Assembly: GCA_002490665.1 (NCBI GenBank)
Contig: DKUL01000046.1
Location: forward strand, 1 to 29,336
Direction of reading: 5' to 3'
DNA from: Lachnospiraceae bacterium UBA7205
GTDB taxonomy: Bacteria > Bacillota > Clostridia > Lachnospirales > Lachnospiraceae
DNA length: 29,336 bases
Below, piece by piece: positions 15,190 through 22,918 of this stretch. The notes beneath the pieces were generated by a model, which was not told where the DNA came from, made no database searches, and saw only the letters and a list, made by a program, of their open reading frames with translations. Position 1 is the first letter of the stretch. Each line of letters opens with the position of its first letter. A program made the translations under genes and the position numbers.

Positions 15190-15708
15190 GTGGCAAGCTT
15201 ATTGGAGAACTTGATTGACGTGCTTGACAGCGAAAACGCACAGTATGAGAAACTGCTTGTACTCGCTGAGAGCAAAACCCCCGTCATCGTGTCGGGGGAC
15301 ATCGAAAGCCTGGGAAAAATCACGGAGGAAGAACAGGAAATCGTAGGCAAAATCCAAGGAATGGAAAAGCAAAGAGATAAATTTCTGGCTGACATTGCCA
15401 ACGTAGTTAACAGGGATGTTGAAACATTGAAACTCATAGACCTGATTCAGATGCTCGACAAGATGCCTGACCAGCAGCAAAAGCTGGAAGGTGTGCAGAA
15501 GCGTTTGGGGGCGACCATCACGAGTCTCAGGGAGGTAAATGATAAAAATCAGATGCTTCTCATGGAACGGCTTGACATGGTGGACTTTAACCTCAACATG
15601 ATACGAGCTATGAAGTCTGCGCCGCAAACAGCCAATTATACAAAGAATGCATATACAAACGGACAATCGCTTGGTATCTTTCATGGTGGTTTCGACGCGA
15701 AACAATAA
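15190..15708 (+). CDS. flgN: flagellar export chaperone FlgN
   Basis: A 172-residue, mostly helical protein of the FlgN family (LLENLIDVLDSENAQYEKLLVLAE, then SLGKITEEEQEIVGKIQGMEKQRD). FlgN binds the C-termini of FlgK and FlgL and guides them to the flagellar export gate. The start is GTG 15190 with GAGGTGA 4-5 bp upstream; no ATG gives the conserved N-terminus. It stands directly before the two flgK genes, its expected clients. The C-terminal 25 residues are non-conserved in appearance. Confidence 0.9.
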   Translation: MASLLENLIDVLDSENAQYEKLLVLAESKTPVIVSGDIESLGKITEEEQEIVGKIQGMEKQRDKFLADIANVVNRDVETLKLIDLIQMLDKMPDQQQKLEGVQKRLGATITSLREVNDKNQMLLMERLDMVDFNLNMIRAMKSAPQTANYTKNAYTNGQSLGIFHGGFDAKQ

Positions 15709-15732
15709 CGACGGAACACGAGGAGAGATACC

Positions 15733-17535
15733 ATGTCTTTGTTTGGATCATTATATTTAGGCGACAGTGGACTGCGCACATCACAGAACGCGCTGCATAC
15801 CGTAGCGCACAACTTATCAAATCTAAATACGCCGGGATATGTCCGCCAGCAGGTGGCAAATTCCGATACGACATATACTTTCGCGGGACGGTCGGTGGCC
15901 GGGAAGAAATTCCAGGTGGGAACCGGCTCCAAGTATTCCGAATGCAGGCATGTCAGGGATCAGTATCTTGATGCCGCATACCGTCTGGAAAACGGAAGAA
16001 TGTCGTACTATGAAACTTCATATTCCGCAATCCTCGAGCTGGAGGATATCCTGGGAGAACTGGACGGGGCAGCGTTCAAAAATTCCGTATCAGGACTTTG
16101 GAGCGCCATGCAGGAGGTTGCAAAGGAACCCAACAGCACCGTCAACATGTCCGTGCTGGTTTTGAAGGCGGCAAGTTTCGTAGACAATGCAACATCAGTT
16201 TATGCATCGTTTCAGGAGTATCAGGGCAACCTGAACAAGCAGGTAAAGGATGCGGTCAAGGATATCAATTCCATTGGAAATCGGATTAATGAACTGAATA
16301 AGGAAATCATGAAGATAGAGGCAGGCGGGGTTGAACACGCAAACGACCTTCGCGATGAGAGGGATGCATTGCTTGACTCGCTCTCCGGATATGGAAATAT
16401 AAGCTATTACGAGGATGACAGCAGCAGGGTGATTGTGAACTTTAACGGGACCAATTTTGTCACGGAAAGCTCTGTGTATGAGATGGATATGCTCACTGAC
16501 AAGGATACGGGCTTTGTGACACCGTACTGGAAACAGAACGTCATCTACAAGGAGGATGCAAGGGGCAATAAGACAGCAGATTATTCGTCCGCATATGTGT
16601 TTAACATGAAAGAGGAAATCTCGACGGCAGGGGAAACCGATGTCGGGGAACTCAGGGCGCTTTTGCTGGCACGCGGTGACCACGTCGCGAATTACACGGA
16701 TTTGACAGTGGGCATGTGCAGTGACTACAAGCTGGAAAAACTTGGAATCAAGGAGGGCAGCTACGACGACAAGGCAGGGCTGAAGTATTACAACGATTAT
16801 ATCTCAAAGTCTCTTGTGATGAATGCCCAGGCAGAGTTTGACAATCTTGTGCATGCGATTATGACAAAGGTGAATGATGTGCTTGCACAGAATTGTGACC
16901 CGAAGAGCGGATATCTCTGTAATGAGGACGGCTCGCCGATGCAGATGTTCGTAAAGGTGGAATCAGATCCATACGAGAAGGTAATCATGAGCTCTGCCGA
17001 GGCAGAGACATTAATGGCGCAGGGCAAAAAGCTTTATCAGATATACGATGATAATGGGGATGCCATTCCGGGAATGTACTGGCAGTACAAGGAGGAGGAT
17101 GCGAATGCGCCGTTCTCGCTCTACAATTGTCAGAATATTAAAATTAACCAGAAGCTGGTACAGATGCCGTCGCTGCTTGGCTTTACACAGGCAGAACAGT
17201 CGGCGGACTTCAATATCGGAAAGAAATTTGTGGAGGCCTTCCAGAATGAAGGCATTTACCTGAATCCAAATGCGACAAAAATCAGCAGCTTTGAAAATTG
17301 CTATATCGACCTGGTGAATCAGGTCGCGACAGGGGGCTATGTGTTCCAGAGTCTGTATGAATATGAACAGCAGGCGATGGCGCTTGCCGAGAATGAGCGG
17401 CAGACTGTTATCGGCGTTTCGTCCGACGAGGAGCTGGAACATATGATTATGTACCAGAATGCATATAATGCGGCAAGCCGGTATATCAACGTGATTAATT
17501 CCATGCTCGATACGCTGCTGAGTATGGGGGCATAA
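15733..17535 (+). CDS. flgK: flagellar hook-associated protein FlgK, first copy
   Basis: A 600-residue FlgK, the first hook-filament junction protein. The N-terminal rod/hook signature is GLRTSQNALHTVAHNLSNLNTPGYVRQ. The coiled middle contains INELNKEIMKIEAGGVEHANDLRDERDALLDSLSGY, here with LRDERDALLDSLS as the FlgK hallmark. The C-terminus is DEELEHMIMYQNAYNAASRYINVINSMLDTLLSMG. The start ATG at 15733 follows AGGAGA. It is close to the usual FlgK size (about 550). A second, divergent FlgK follows 83 bp later, so which copy contacts the hook and which contacts FlgL is open. Confidence 0.93.
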   Translation: MSLFGSLYLGDSGLRTSQNALHTVAHNLSNLNTPGYVRQQVANSDTTYTFAGRSVAGKKFQVGTGSKYSECRHVRDQYLDAAYRLENGRMSYYETSYSAILELEDILGELDGAAFKNSVSGLWSAMQEVAKEPNSTVNMSVLVLKAASFVDNATSVYASFQEYQGNLNKQVKDAVKDINSIGNRINELNKEIMKIEAGGVEHANDLRDERDALLDSLSGYGNISYYEDDSSRVIVNFNGTNFVTESSVYEMDMLTDKDTGFVTPYWKQNVIYKEDARGNKTADYSSAYVFNMKEEISTAGETDVGELRALLLARGDHVANYTDLTVGMCSDYKLEKLGIKEGSYDDKAGLKYYNDYISKSLVMNAQAEFDNLVHAIMTKVNDVLAQNCDPKSGYLCNEDGSPMQMFVKVESDPYEKVIMSSAEAETLMAQGKKLYQIYDDNGDAIPGMYWQYKEEDANAPFSLYNCQNIKINQKLVQMPSLLGFTQAEQSADFNIGKKFVEAFQNEGIYLNPNATKISSFENCYIDLVNQVATGGYVFQSLYEYEQQAMALAENERQTVIGVSSDEELEHMIMYQNAYNAASRYINVINSMLDTLLSMGA

Positions 17536-17585
17536 TGTAAAATCGAAGATTTTACATGACGAATTTGTGCAGGGGCACAAATTTG
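17536..17585 (+). other. two perfect hairpins between the flgK copies
   Basis: TGTAAAATC-gaa-GATTTTACA (17536-17556) and AATTTGTGC-aggg-GCACAAATT (17562-17583) lie back to back. Neither is followed by a T run, so they are not obvious terminators. They may be mRNA processing or stability elements. Confidence 0.75.
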
Positions 17586-17618
17586 CAGGTATTGGAAAAA
17601 AGTAGGAGGAGAGTATCA

Positions 17619-19499
17619 ATGGCATCAACATTTATGGGGTTAAATATATCGTATTCCGGCCTTGTAGCATCCAATGCGGCACTCAATACGACGGCGAACA
17701 ATATTGCGAATGTGGAGACGGTGGGCTACTCAAGACAGATTGTCAACCAGTCGGCATCTGCCGCGATGCGCGCATTTGCGGGCTACGGATGTATTGGCGC
17801 CGGCGTTGACACCCTCGGGGCGGAGCGCGTGCGGGATATTTATTATGATGAAAAATATTGGAACAACAATTCCAAGCTTGGTGAATACGACAAAAAGCAG
17901 TATTACTGTGCAATTATAGAAGATTATCTGCGGGATGACAGGGGAACCAACGAGGTAAAGGGGTTCATGACAATCTTTGGCGAATACCAGGCGGCAATGG
18001 AGTCTTTTTCAACGCATACGGGTGAGAAGGATTTTGCACTGGAATTTGTCGGGAAGGCCGGAAACCTGTGCGAGTATTTCAACATTCTGTACAATAATTT
18101 TCAGAAGATGCAGACAGACGTGAATGATGAAATCAGCATCAAGGTGGATGAAATTAACAGCATAGCCAAGGAAGTCACCCTGCTGAACAGGCAGATTAAC
18201 ATGATAGAGGTTGGTGGAAACACCGTGGCGAACGACCTGCGTGACAAGAGGGACCTGCTGATTGACCAGCTCTCGGCAATTGTGGACGTGAAGTGCGAGG
18301 AGAAGCCGATTACGGACGATGCCGGAAAAGAGACAGGGATGATGCAGTATGATGTGTCAATTGTCGGCGGGCAGTCCCTTATAAACGGCTATAGCTACAG
18401 GCAGCTGGAATGCGTTCCGAGGCAGTCATGGCAGAAAGTAAACCAGAATGATGTCGAGGGACTCTATGATATCATCTGGACAGATACAGGGCATGAGCTT
18501 GGTCTGGGTGCGAAAAATGCAAGGGGTGAGCTCGAGGGACTGTACGAGATGCGCGACGGAAATAACAATGAAGCGTTCAACGGAACCGTTTCGGGGGTTG
18601 ACGTGGAAAACAGGACGGTGACCATCAAGGTCAAGGATGATTATCTCAAGGATATCTCCAAGAGTACGCTTCCGCTGACAAACGGACAGATTGTGGTTGG
18701 CGGGGAGAAATATTATTATGACAGTTTTTCGTATGAGAAGGATGCCTCCGGTGAAGTGTCATACACATTCAAGCTGTCTGAGGACCTGACCAAGAACCTG
18801 ACGACAGCCAGAAAAAATAAGATCGGGCAGAGCGCCTATGTAGGCGAACAGATAAACTATCAGGGAATTCCGTATTATATGGAGCAGATGAATGAATGGG
18901 TGAGGGATTACGCACACCATTTCAATGAAATATACGGCGTGGACGGAGCCACCGATTTTAACGGCGATGACCGCACTGGTGATATTTTCTTTACAGGTGA
19001 TGATGTTTCCACGGGAAATCAGTTTGATTTGAATGTTTCGCTGTATGCGACAAGCTATAACAGTGTGGACGATGCAGGCTATTTCAAGCTTACTGCGGGA
19101 AACTTCAACGTGAAAAAATCCGTGCAGAACGATGCGTCCACGTTTGCCACCCACACCATTGAGAGCGACGGTCTCTCAAAGTATGATATCCTGAAAGAAC
19201 TCAAGGATTTATCAACCAACAAGGATAAAATGGTATTCCGTGGCTGTGACGCACAGAGCTTCCTGATCTGCCTGATGGGCGATTCGGCATTGAACGCACA
19301 GAGTGCCAACAGCTTTCAGGAGATTTATGGAAACATAGAGGAATCCATAGCAAACAGCCGTTTTTCGATCAGCGGCGTCGACTCCGACGAGGAAGCAGCA
19401 AACATGATAAAATTCCAGAATGCGTACAATCTGGCAAGCAAGATGATATCCGTACTGAATGACTGCTATGACAGGCTGATTACGCAGACGGGCGTATAA
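17619..19499 (+). CDS. flgK: flagellar hook-associated protein FlgK, second copy
   Basis: A 626-residue FlgK paralogue. The N-terminus MGLNISYSGLVASNAALNTTANNIANVETVGYSRQ is canonical (ANNIANVETVGYSRQ). The central block LNRQINMIEVGGNTVANDLRDKRDLLIDQLS matches FlgK, with LRDKRDLLIDQLS as the family hallmark. The C-terminus is DEEAANMIKFQNAYNLASKMISVLNDCYDRLI. The start at 17619 is chosen for AGGAGGA 8 bp upstream and the standard N-terminus; the ATG at 17556 lies in the preceding hairpins. It differs strongly from the first copy outside the ends, so it is an old duplication with possible specialisation rather than a recent one. flgL follows 48 bp later. Confidence 0.92.
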   Translation: MASTFMGLNISYSGLVASNAALNTTANNIANVETVGYSRQIVNQSASAAMRAFAGYGCIGAGVDTLGAERVRDIYYDEKYWNNNSKLGEYDKKQYYCAIIEDYLRDDRGTNEVKGFMTIFGEYQAAMESFSTHTGEKDFALEFVGKAGNLCEYFNILYNNFQKMQTDVNDEISIKVDEINSIAKEVTLLNRQINMIEVGGNTVANDLRDKRDLLIDQLSAIVDVKCEEKPITDDAGKETGMMQYDVSIVGGQSLINGYSYRQLECVPRQSWQKVNQNDVEGLYDIIWTDTGHELGLGAKNARGELEGLYEMRDGNNNEAFNGTVSGVDVENRTVTIKVKDDYLKDISKSTLPLTNGQIVVGGEKYYYDSFSYEKDASGEVSYTFKLSEDLTKNLTTARKNKIGQSAYVGEQINYQGIPYYMEQMNEWVRDYAHHFNEIYGVDGATDFNGDDRTGDIFFTGDDVSTGNQFDLNVSLYATSYNSVDDAGYFKLTAGNFNVKKSVQNDASTFATHTIESDGLSKYDILKELKDLSTNKDKMVFRGCDAQSFLICLMGDSALNAQSANSFQEIYGNIEESIANSRFSISGVDSDEEAANMIKFQNAYNLASKMISVLNDCYDRLITQTGV

Positions 19500-19547
19500 A
19501 ATGTTTCATATATGGGAGTATAAATAAGATAGGAAAGGGGAATACAC

Positions 19548-21461
19548 ATGGCAATGAGAATCACGACTAAGATGATGCAGAATACATCGCTTAGGAATCT
19601 GAATATTAATAAATCCCTTCAGGAGAAGTTGACAAACCAGATGTCGACAGGCAAAAAGATAACAAGACCTTCCGACGACCCTGTTATTGCAATCCGCTCA
19701 CTGAAGCTTAATTCCTCACTGGATAAGATTGACCAGTATTATGAGAAAAATGCGTCTGATGCAGAAAGCTGGATAGACCTGACAATGTCAGCCATCTCGA
19801 CGGTCAACAAGATTCTGACGAACGATGTCCGGAATAATATTATTTCGGCAAACAACAACTACAAAGAGGCTGAGGACAGAAAGGCAATCATCAAGAACCT
19901 GCAGCAGGCGATTGCAGAGATTTATTCCACAGGAAATGCGGACAGCGCCGGAAGAACCATATTTACCGGCTACCGTACCGATATGCCGCTCAGCCTGAAA
20001 GAGGATAAGACAGAGAAAAATGTCATCACGGAGCAGCTCACCAACGCGGCGATTGACAAGATGACCTTTGTGCGGACAGGTGATTTGAAGTCCATCAATG
20101 AAGGAAACTTCCGCGACAAGGATACCACGGAGTACAAGGTCAATACCGAGGATATCTACAGGTTCCGCCTTGCGTATGACAATGTGGATATCAGTCCGAA
20201 GCTTGACCCGGCGACCGGGGAAGCAATGAAGGATGCTGACGGTAACATCATATATGAGTCCAATGTTGAAATTGGTTTCATGACAGACGCGAAAACGGAC
20301 GGCAACAGGGCAGTGATTAGCACAAGCTCTGTGTCGGCGACGGTCACAATCGATACAGTCGCCCTGCCGAATGAGGCGGTGTTCGACATGAATATCGATG
20401 GCGCCATTACGAGCGGAGTGCGGGTGAAAAAAGGAACGTCCACGACAATGGGCAATGTGACGATTTCCTACGATGAAGACGGAACAATCAAAATTGTTGA
20501 TGGCAATGCTGTGCCAAAGGAGACGGCTTCCATTGGCAGCAAGGTCACAAAGGATGCAAACGGCAAGAGCGTGGCAAGCTTTGACGAGAAGTTCAAGACA
20601 TCGCTTGAAATATCGAATTATTATCCGACCGGTTCGGATGACAAGGCATACCTGTCCGTGGTGGGAGAGGATAATGCCGATAAAATAACGTACATAGCCG
20701 ATACAGGGGAACTGCTCCTTGGCGCCAACATCCAGAAACGTCTCTCTGAGCTTTCGTCTGACACGGAGCTGCGCATCACCTACGAGAAGACAAACTGGAA
20801 GAAAAATGACCTCGACCCGGTACACTACTTCTATACAGAGCGCACCACAAAGGGCAAAAACGGTAACGACAGGGTAGTCAATTACAACGAAAACTTCCTA
20901 GTTGACCCCAGTGCGAACGGAAAGCAGATCATTGAGTATGATATCGGCAATAACCAGTCAATTCGGGTCAACACGACGGCGGACGAGGTATTTACCCACG
21001 ATATGGGCAGGGATATGCATGAAGTCATCGAAATGCTGAATGAATATGATGACCTGGAAGGATGTCTCAACACCGTCAAGGACATGATAAAGTCCGAAAA
21101 GTATGACGGGGATGACCTCAAAAAGCTTGAGGAGCACCAGAAGGCGATTGAGGAGACGTTGACCAGGGTGGGAGACAAGATTAAAAAGCGCACACAGGAA
21201 TTGATTGACGACTGTGACGGATATTTTGAGCGCGCACAGCTGGCAGAGACAGACTGCGGTTCGCGCGGTTCAAGGCTGAAACTGATTCAGAACCGTCTCG
21301 AGATGCAGCAGACCAGCTTTGGTGAGCTTGTAAGTGAGAATGAGGATGCGGATTACACGGATCTGGTCATCCAGTTAAAGAGTATCGGTATGACATATGA
21401 GGCGGCGCTGTCATCCATTAGCTATGTCATGCAGACATCACTGCTGAATTTTATCCGATAA
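19548..21461 (+). CDS. flgL: flagellar hook-filament junction protein FlgL, enlarged
   Basis: A 637-residue FlgL. The N-terminus (MRITTKMMQNTSLRNLNINKSLQEKLTNQMSTGKKITRPSDDP holds the STGKKITRPSDDP hallmark) and the C-terminus (RLKLIQNRLEMQQTSFGELVSENEDADYTDLV) are standard. FlgL is the adapter between FlgK and the flagellin filament. Enterobacterial FlgL is about 320 residues; the extra 300 here lie in the middle (about 200-480), rich in Thr, Asp and Lys and probably surface-exposed. The start ATG at 19548 has GAAAGGGG upstream. It is in line with the flgK genes and precedes fliW. Confidence 0.92.
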   Translation: MAMRITTKMMQNTSLRNLNINKSLQEKLTNQMSTGKKITRPSDDPVIAIRSLKLNSSLDKIDQYYEKNASDAESWIDLTMSAISTVNKILTNDVRNNIISANNNYKEAEDRKAIIKNLQQAIAEIYSTGNADSAGRTIFTGYRTDMPLSLKEDKTEKNVITEQLTNAAIDKMTFVRTGDLKSINEGNFRDKDTTEYKVNTEDIYRFRLAYDNVDISPKLDPATGEAMKDADGNIIYESNVEIGFMTDAKTDGNRAVISTSSVSATVTIDTVALPNEAVFDMNIDGAITSGVRVKKGTSTTMGNVTISYDEDGTIKIVDGNAVPKETASIGSKVTKDANGKSVASFDEKFKTSLEISNYYPTGSDDKAYLSVVGEDNADKITYIADTGELLLGANIQKRLSELSSDTELRITYEKTNWKKNDLDPVHYFYTERTTKGKNGNDRVVNYNENFLVDPSANGKQIIEYDIGNNQSIRVNTTADEVFTHDMGRDMHEVIEMLNEYDDLEGCLNTVKDMIKSEKYDGDDLKKLEEHQKAIEETLTRVGDKIKKRTQELIDDCDGYFERAQLAETDCGSRGSRLKLIQNRLEMQQTSFGELVSENEDADYTDLVIQLKSIGMTYEAALSSISYVMQTSLLNFIR

Positions 21462-21527
21462 AAGTCAGTGAAGCAGAAACAGGACAGAAAAGGACGAAAA
21501 AGATTTTGAAAGGAGCAGGGTTATAAA

Positions 21528-21995
21528 ATGGTAGAAGTAAACACTAGGATATTTGGCATGATAGCGATAGAGGAGGAGAAGGTTATCCGCTTTGACCATG
21601 GAATTCTTGGTTTTCCCGACCTGAAGGACTTTACCCTGATATTCAACGAGGAAAAAGGTGCGGAATCAAGCATCAAATGGCTTCAGTCCCTCCAGGAGCC
21701 CGGTTTTGCAATGCCGGTCATGAATCCGGAGCTGGTAGTCCCAGGCTACAGCCCGAATTTTGACGCTGATTTTCTAAAGCCTTTGGGGGATAATCTTGAC
21801 GGGGAGAACATACTGATGTTTGTCACGGTGACAGTGCCAAAGGATGTCACCAAGACGACTGTGAACCTGAAGGCACCGATTATTGTCAGCGTTGATAACC
21901 GCAAGGCAGTGCAGCTGATCAGTGACGATGAGGCATACAGTGTGAAACACGCCATTTATGATGAATTGATGGCACAGAAGACAGTACAGGCATAA
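21528..21995 (+). CDS. fliW: flagellar assembly factor FliW
   Basis: A 155-residue FliW. FDHGILGFPDLKDFTLI and the later LFVTVTVPKD-like and APIIVSVDNRKAVQLI segments are the family core. In Bacillus, free FliW binds CsrA allosterically and relieves flagellin mRNA repression, while excess cytoplasmic flagellin titrates FliW. The gene starts at ATG 21528 behind AAAGGAG and is 66 bp before csrA, the usual partner order. Both targets, CsrA and flagellin, are encoded in this window. Confidence 0.95.
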   Translation: MVEVNTRIFGMIAIEEEKVIRFDHGILGFPDLKDFTLIFNEEKGAESSIKWLQSLQEPGFAMPVMNPELVVPGYSPNFDADFLKPLGDNLDGENILMFVTVTVPKDVTKTTVNLKAPIIVSVDNRKAVQLISDDEAYSVKHAIYDELMAQKTVQA

Positions 21996-22007
21996 CAGAC
22001 TATAAAA

Positions 22008-22033
22008 GCGTTCCCGGACAGCTCCGGGGGCGC
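22008..22033 (+). other. GC-rich stem-loop between fliW and csrA
   Basis: GCGTTCCCGGA (22008-22018) pairs with TCCGGGGGCGC (22023-22033), including two G-T pairs, over a CAGC loop. No T run follows, so it is not a normal terminator. It may set the relative stability of the fliW and csrA parts of the mRNA. Confidence 0.65.
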
Positions 22034-22061
22034 TGACAATAAAAGAAGGCAGGTGAAAGAT

Positions 22062-22286
22062 ATGCTGGCGCTATCAAGAAAAAAAGGCGAAGCCCTGATG
22101 ATTAATAACGATATTGAGATAACAGTGCTTGAGATAAAGGGGGAACAGGTAAAGATAGGTATCAGTGCACCCAAGGAGGTTCCTGTGTACCGTAAGGAAG
22201 TATATATCCAGATACAGGAGGCAAATAAGGAAGCCTCTGCAAACATGGAAGGCATGGAACAGCTTGCGAGCCTGTTTGGGAAATAA
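22062..22286 (+). CDS. csrA: carbon storage regulator / flagellin translation repressor CsrA
   Basis: A 74-residue CsrA with the MLALSRKKGEALMINNDIEITVLEIKG beta-strand start (LALSRKKGE) and VPVYRKEVYIQIQEAN, which includes the RNA-binding Arg of the last strand. It binds GGA-containing hairpins near ribosome sites. The ATG at 22062 is preferred to GTG 22053 because AGGTGA at 22051-22056 serves as its ribosome site and the protein must begin at Met-Leu. The 15-residue tail after the conserved domain is typical for FliW-controlled CsrA, where FliW contacts the C-terminal extension. Candidate targets are the two flagellin leaders downstream. Confidence 0.95.
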   Translation: MLALSRKKGEALMINNDIEITVLEIKGEQVKIGISAPKEVPVYRKEVYIQIQEANKEASANMEGMEQLASLFGK

Positions 22287-22313
22287 AATAAACAAAAAAA
22301 GTAAAATGAACTA

Positions 22314-22341
22314 TAAACCTTTGGCAGACAGAGTCCGATAT
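22314..22341 (+). promoter_or_regulatory. sigma-28-like promoter before flaG-fliD-fliS
   Basis: TAAA at 22314-22317 and CCGATAT at 22335-22341 are separated by 17 bp, one base more than the best flgM and flagellin promoters. It lies between csrA and flaG and could start a separate cap/chaperone transcript. Confidence 0.6.
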
Positions 22342-22397
22342 ATAAAATAACAAGATATGAAAGACGGATACATGTATAGGACATGGAGGTGAATATC

Positions 22398-22862
22398 ATG
22401 TATGTAGATAACGTAGGCGCTTCCAGAAAACGCGCAGTTGCGGCAGGAACGAAGACAAATACATCGGGTACAGCATCGGCAAAGGTGACAAAGGCAGCTA
22501 CGGCGGACAGCGCAGTAAAGACAGAATCCACGGATGGAGGAACACAACTGAACAACAAGAATAGCAGCAACCCCGCGAAGACTGTGACAGCAGCCTATGA
22601 AGCCGGCAATGAGAAAAAAGTGGCGGACGAGAAAAGGCTGGCTGACAATGAGAAAATCAGGAAAACGATAGAAAGCTTTCGGGCGCAGCTGACAAATTCC
22701 GAAGTGAAGTTCGGAATTCACGAGAGGACGAACCGGGTGACGATCAAGATCGTGGATAAGAACACAGATGAAGTGATTAAGGAAATTCCGCCGGAAAAGA
22801 CACTCGACATGATTGCAAAATGCATGGAGATTGCAGGCGTCCTCGTGGATGAAAGATTATAA
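22398..22862 (+). CDS. flaG: FlaG family flagellar protein
   Basis: A 154-residue FlaG. The first 85 residues are low-complexity and Ala/Thr/Lys-rich. The C-terminal domain (LTNSEVKFGIHERTNRVTIKIVDKNTDEVIKEIPPEKTLDMIAK contains the hallmark VDKNTDEVIKEIPPEKTLDM) is the conserved FlaG fold. FlaG affects filament length in several species; its biochemical role is not settled. The ATG at 22398 has GGAGGTGA 5 bp upstream, whereas ATG 22383 overlaps that site. It stands 56 bp before fliD, as is common. Confidence 0.92.
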   Translation: MYVDNVGASRKRAVAAGTKTNTSGTASAKVTKAATADSAVKTESTDGGTQLNNKNSSNPAKTVTAAYEAGNEKKVADEKRLADNEKIRKTIESFRAQLTNSEVKFGIHERTNRVTIKIVDKNTDEVIKEIPPEKTLDMIAKCMEIAGVLVDERL

Positions 22863-22918
22863 GCCTGAAAGATGTTTTTGAAAAGGGTTTTGATAAAGGT
22901 TATTGTGAAAGGTAGTGG

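Noticed and set aside
19788..20825. A 345-codon minus-strand open frame within flgL
   Set aside because: It is Cys/His/Arg-rich, without motifs, and lies fully opposite flgL.
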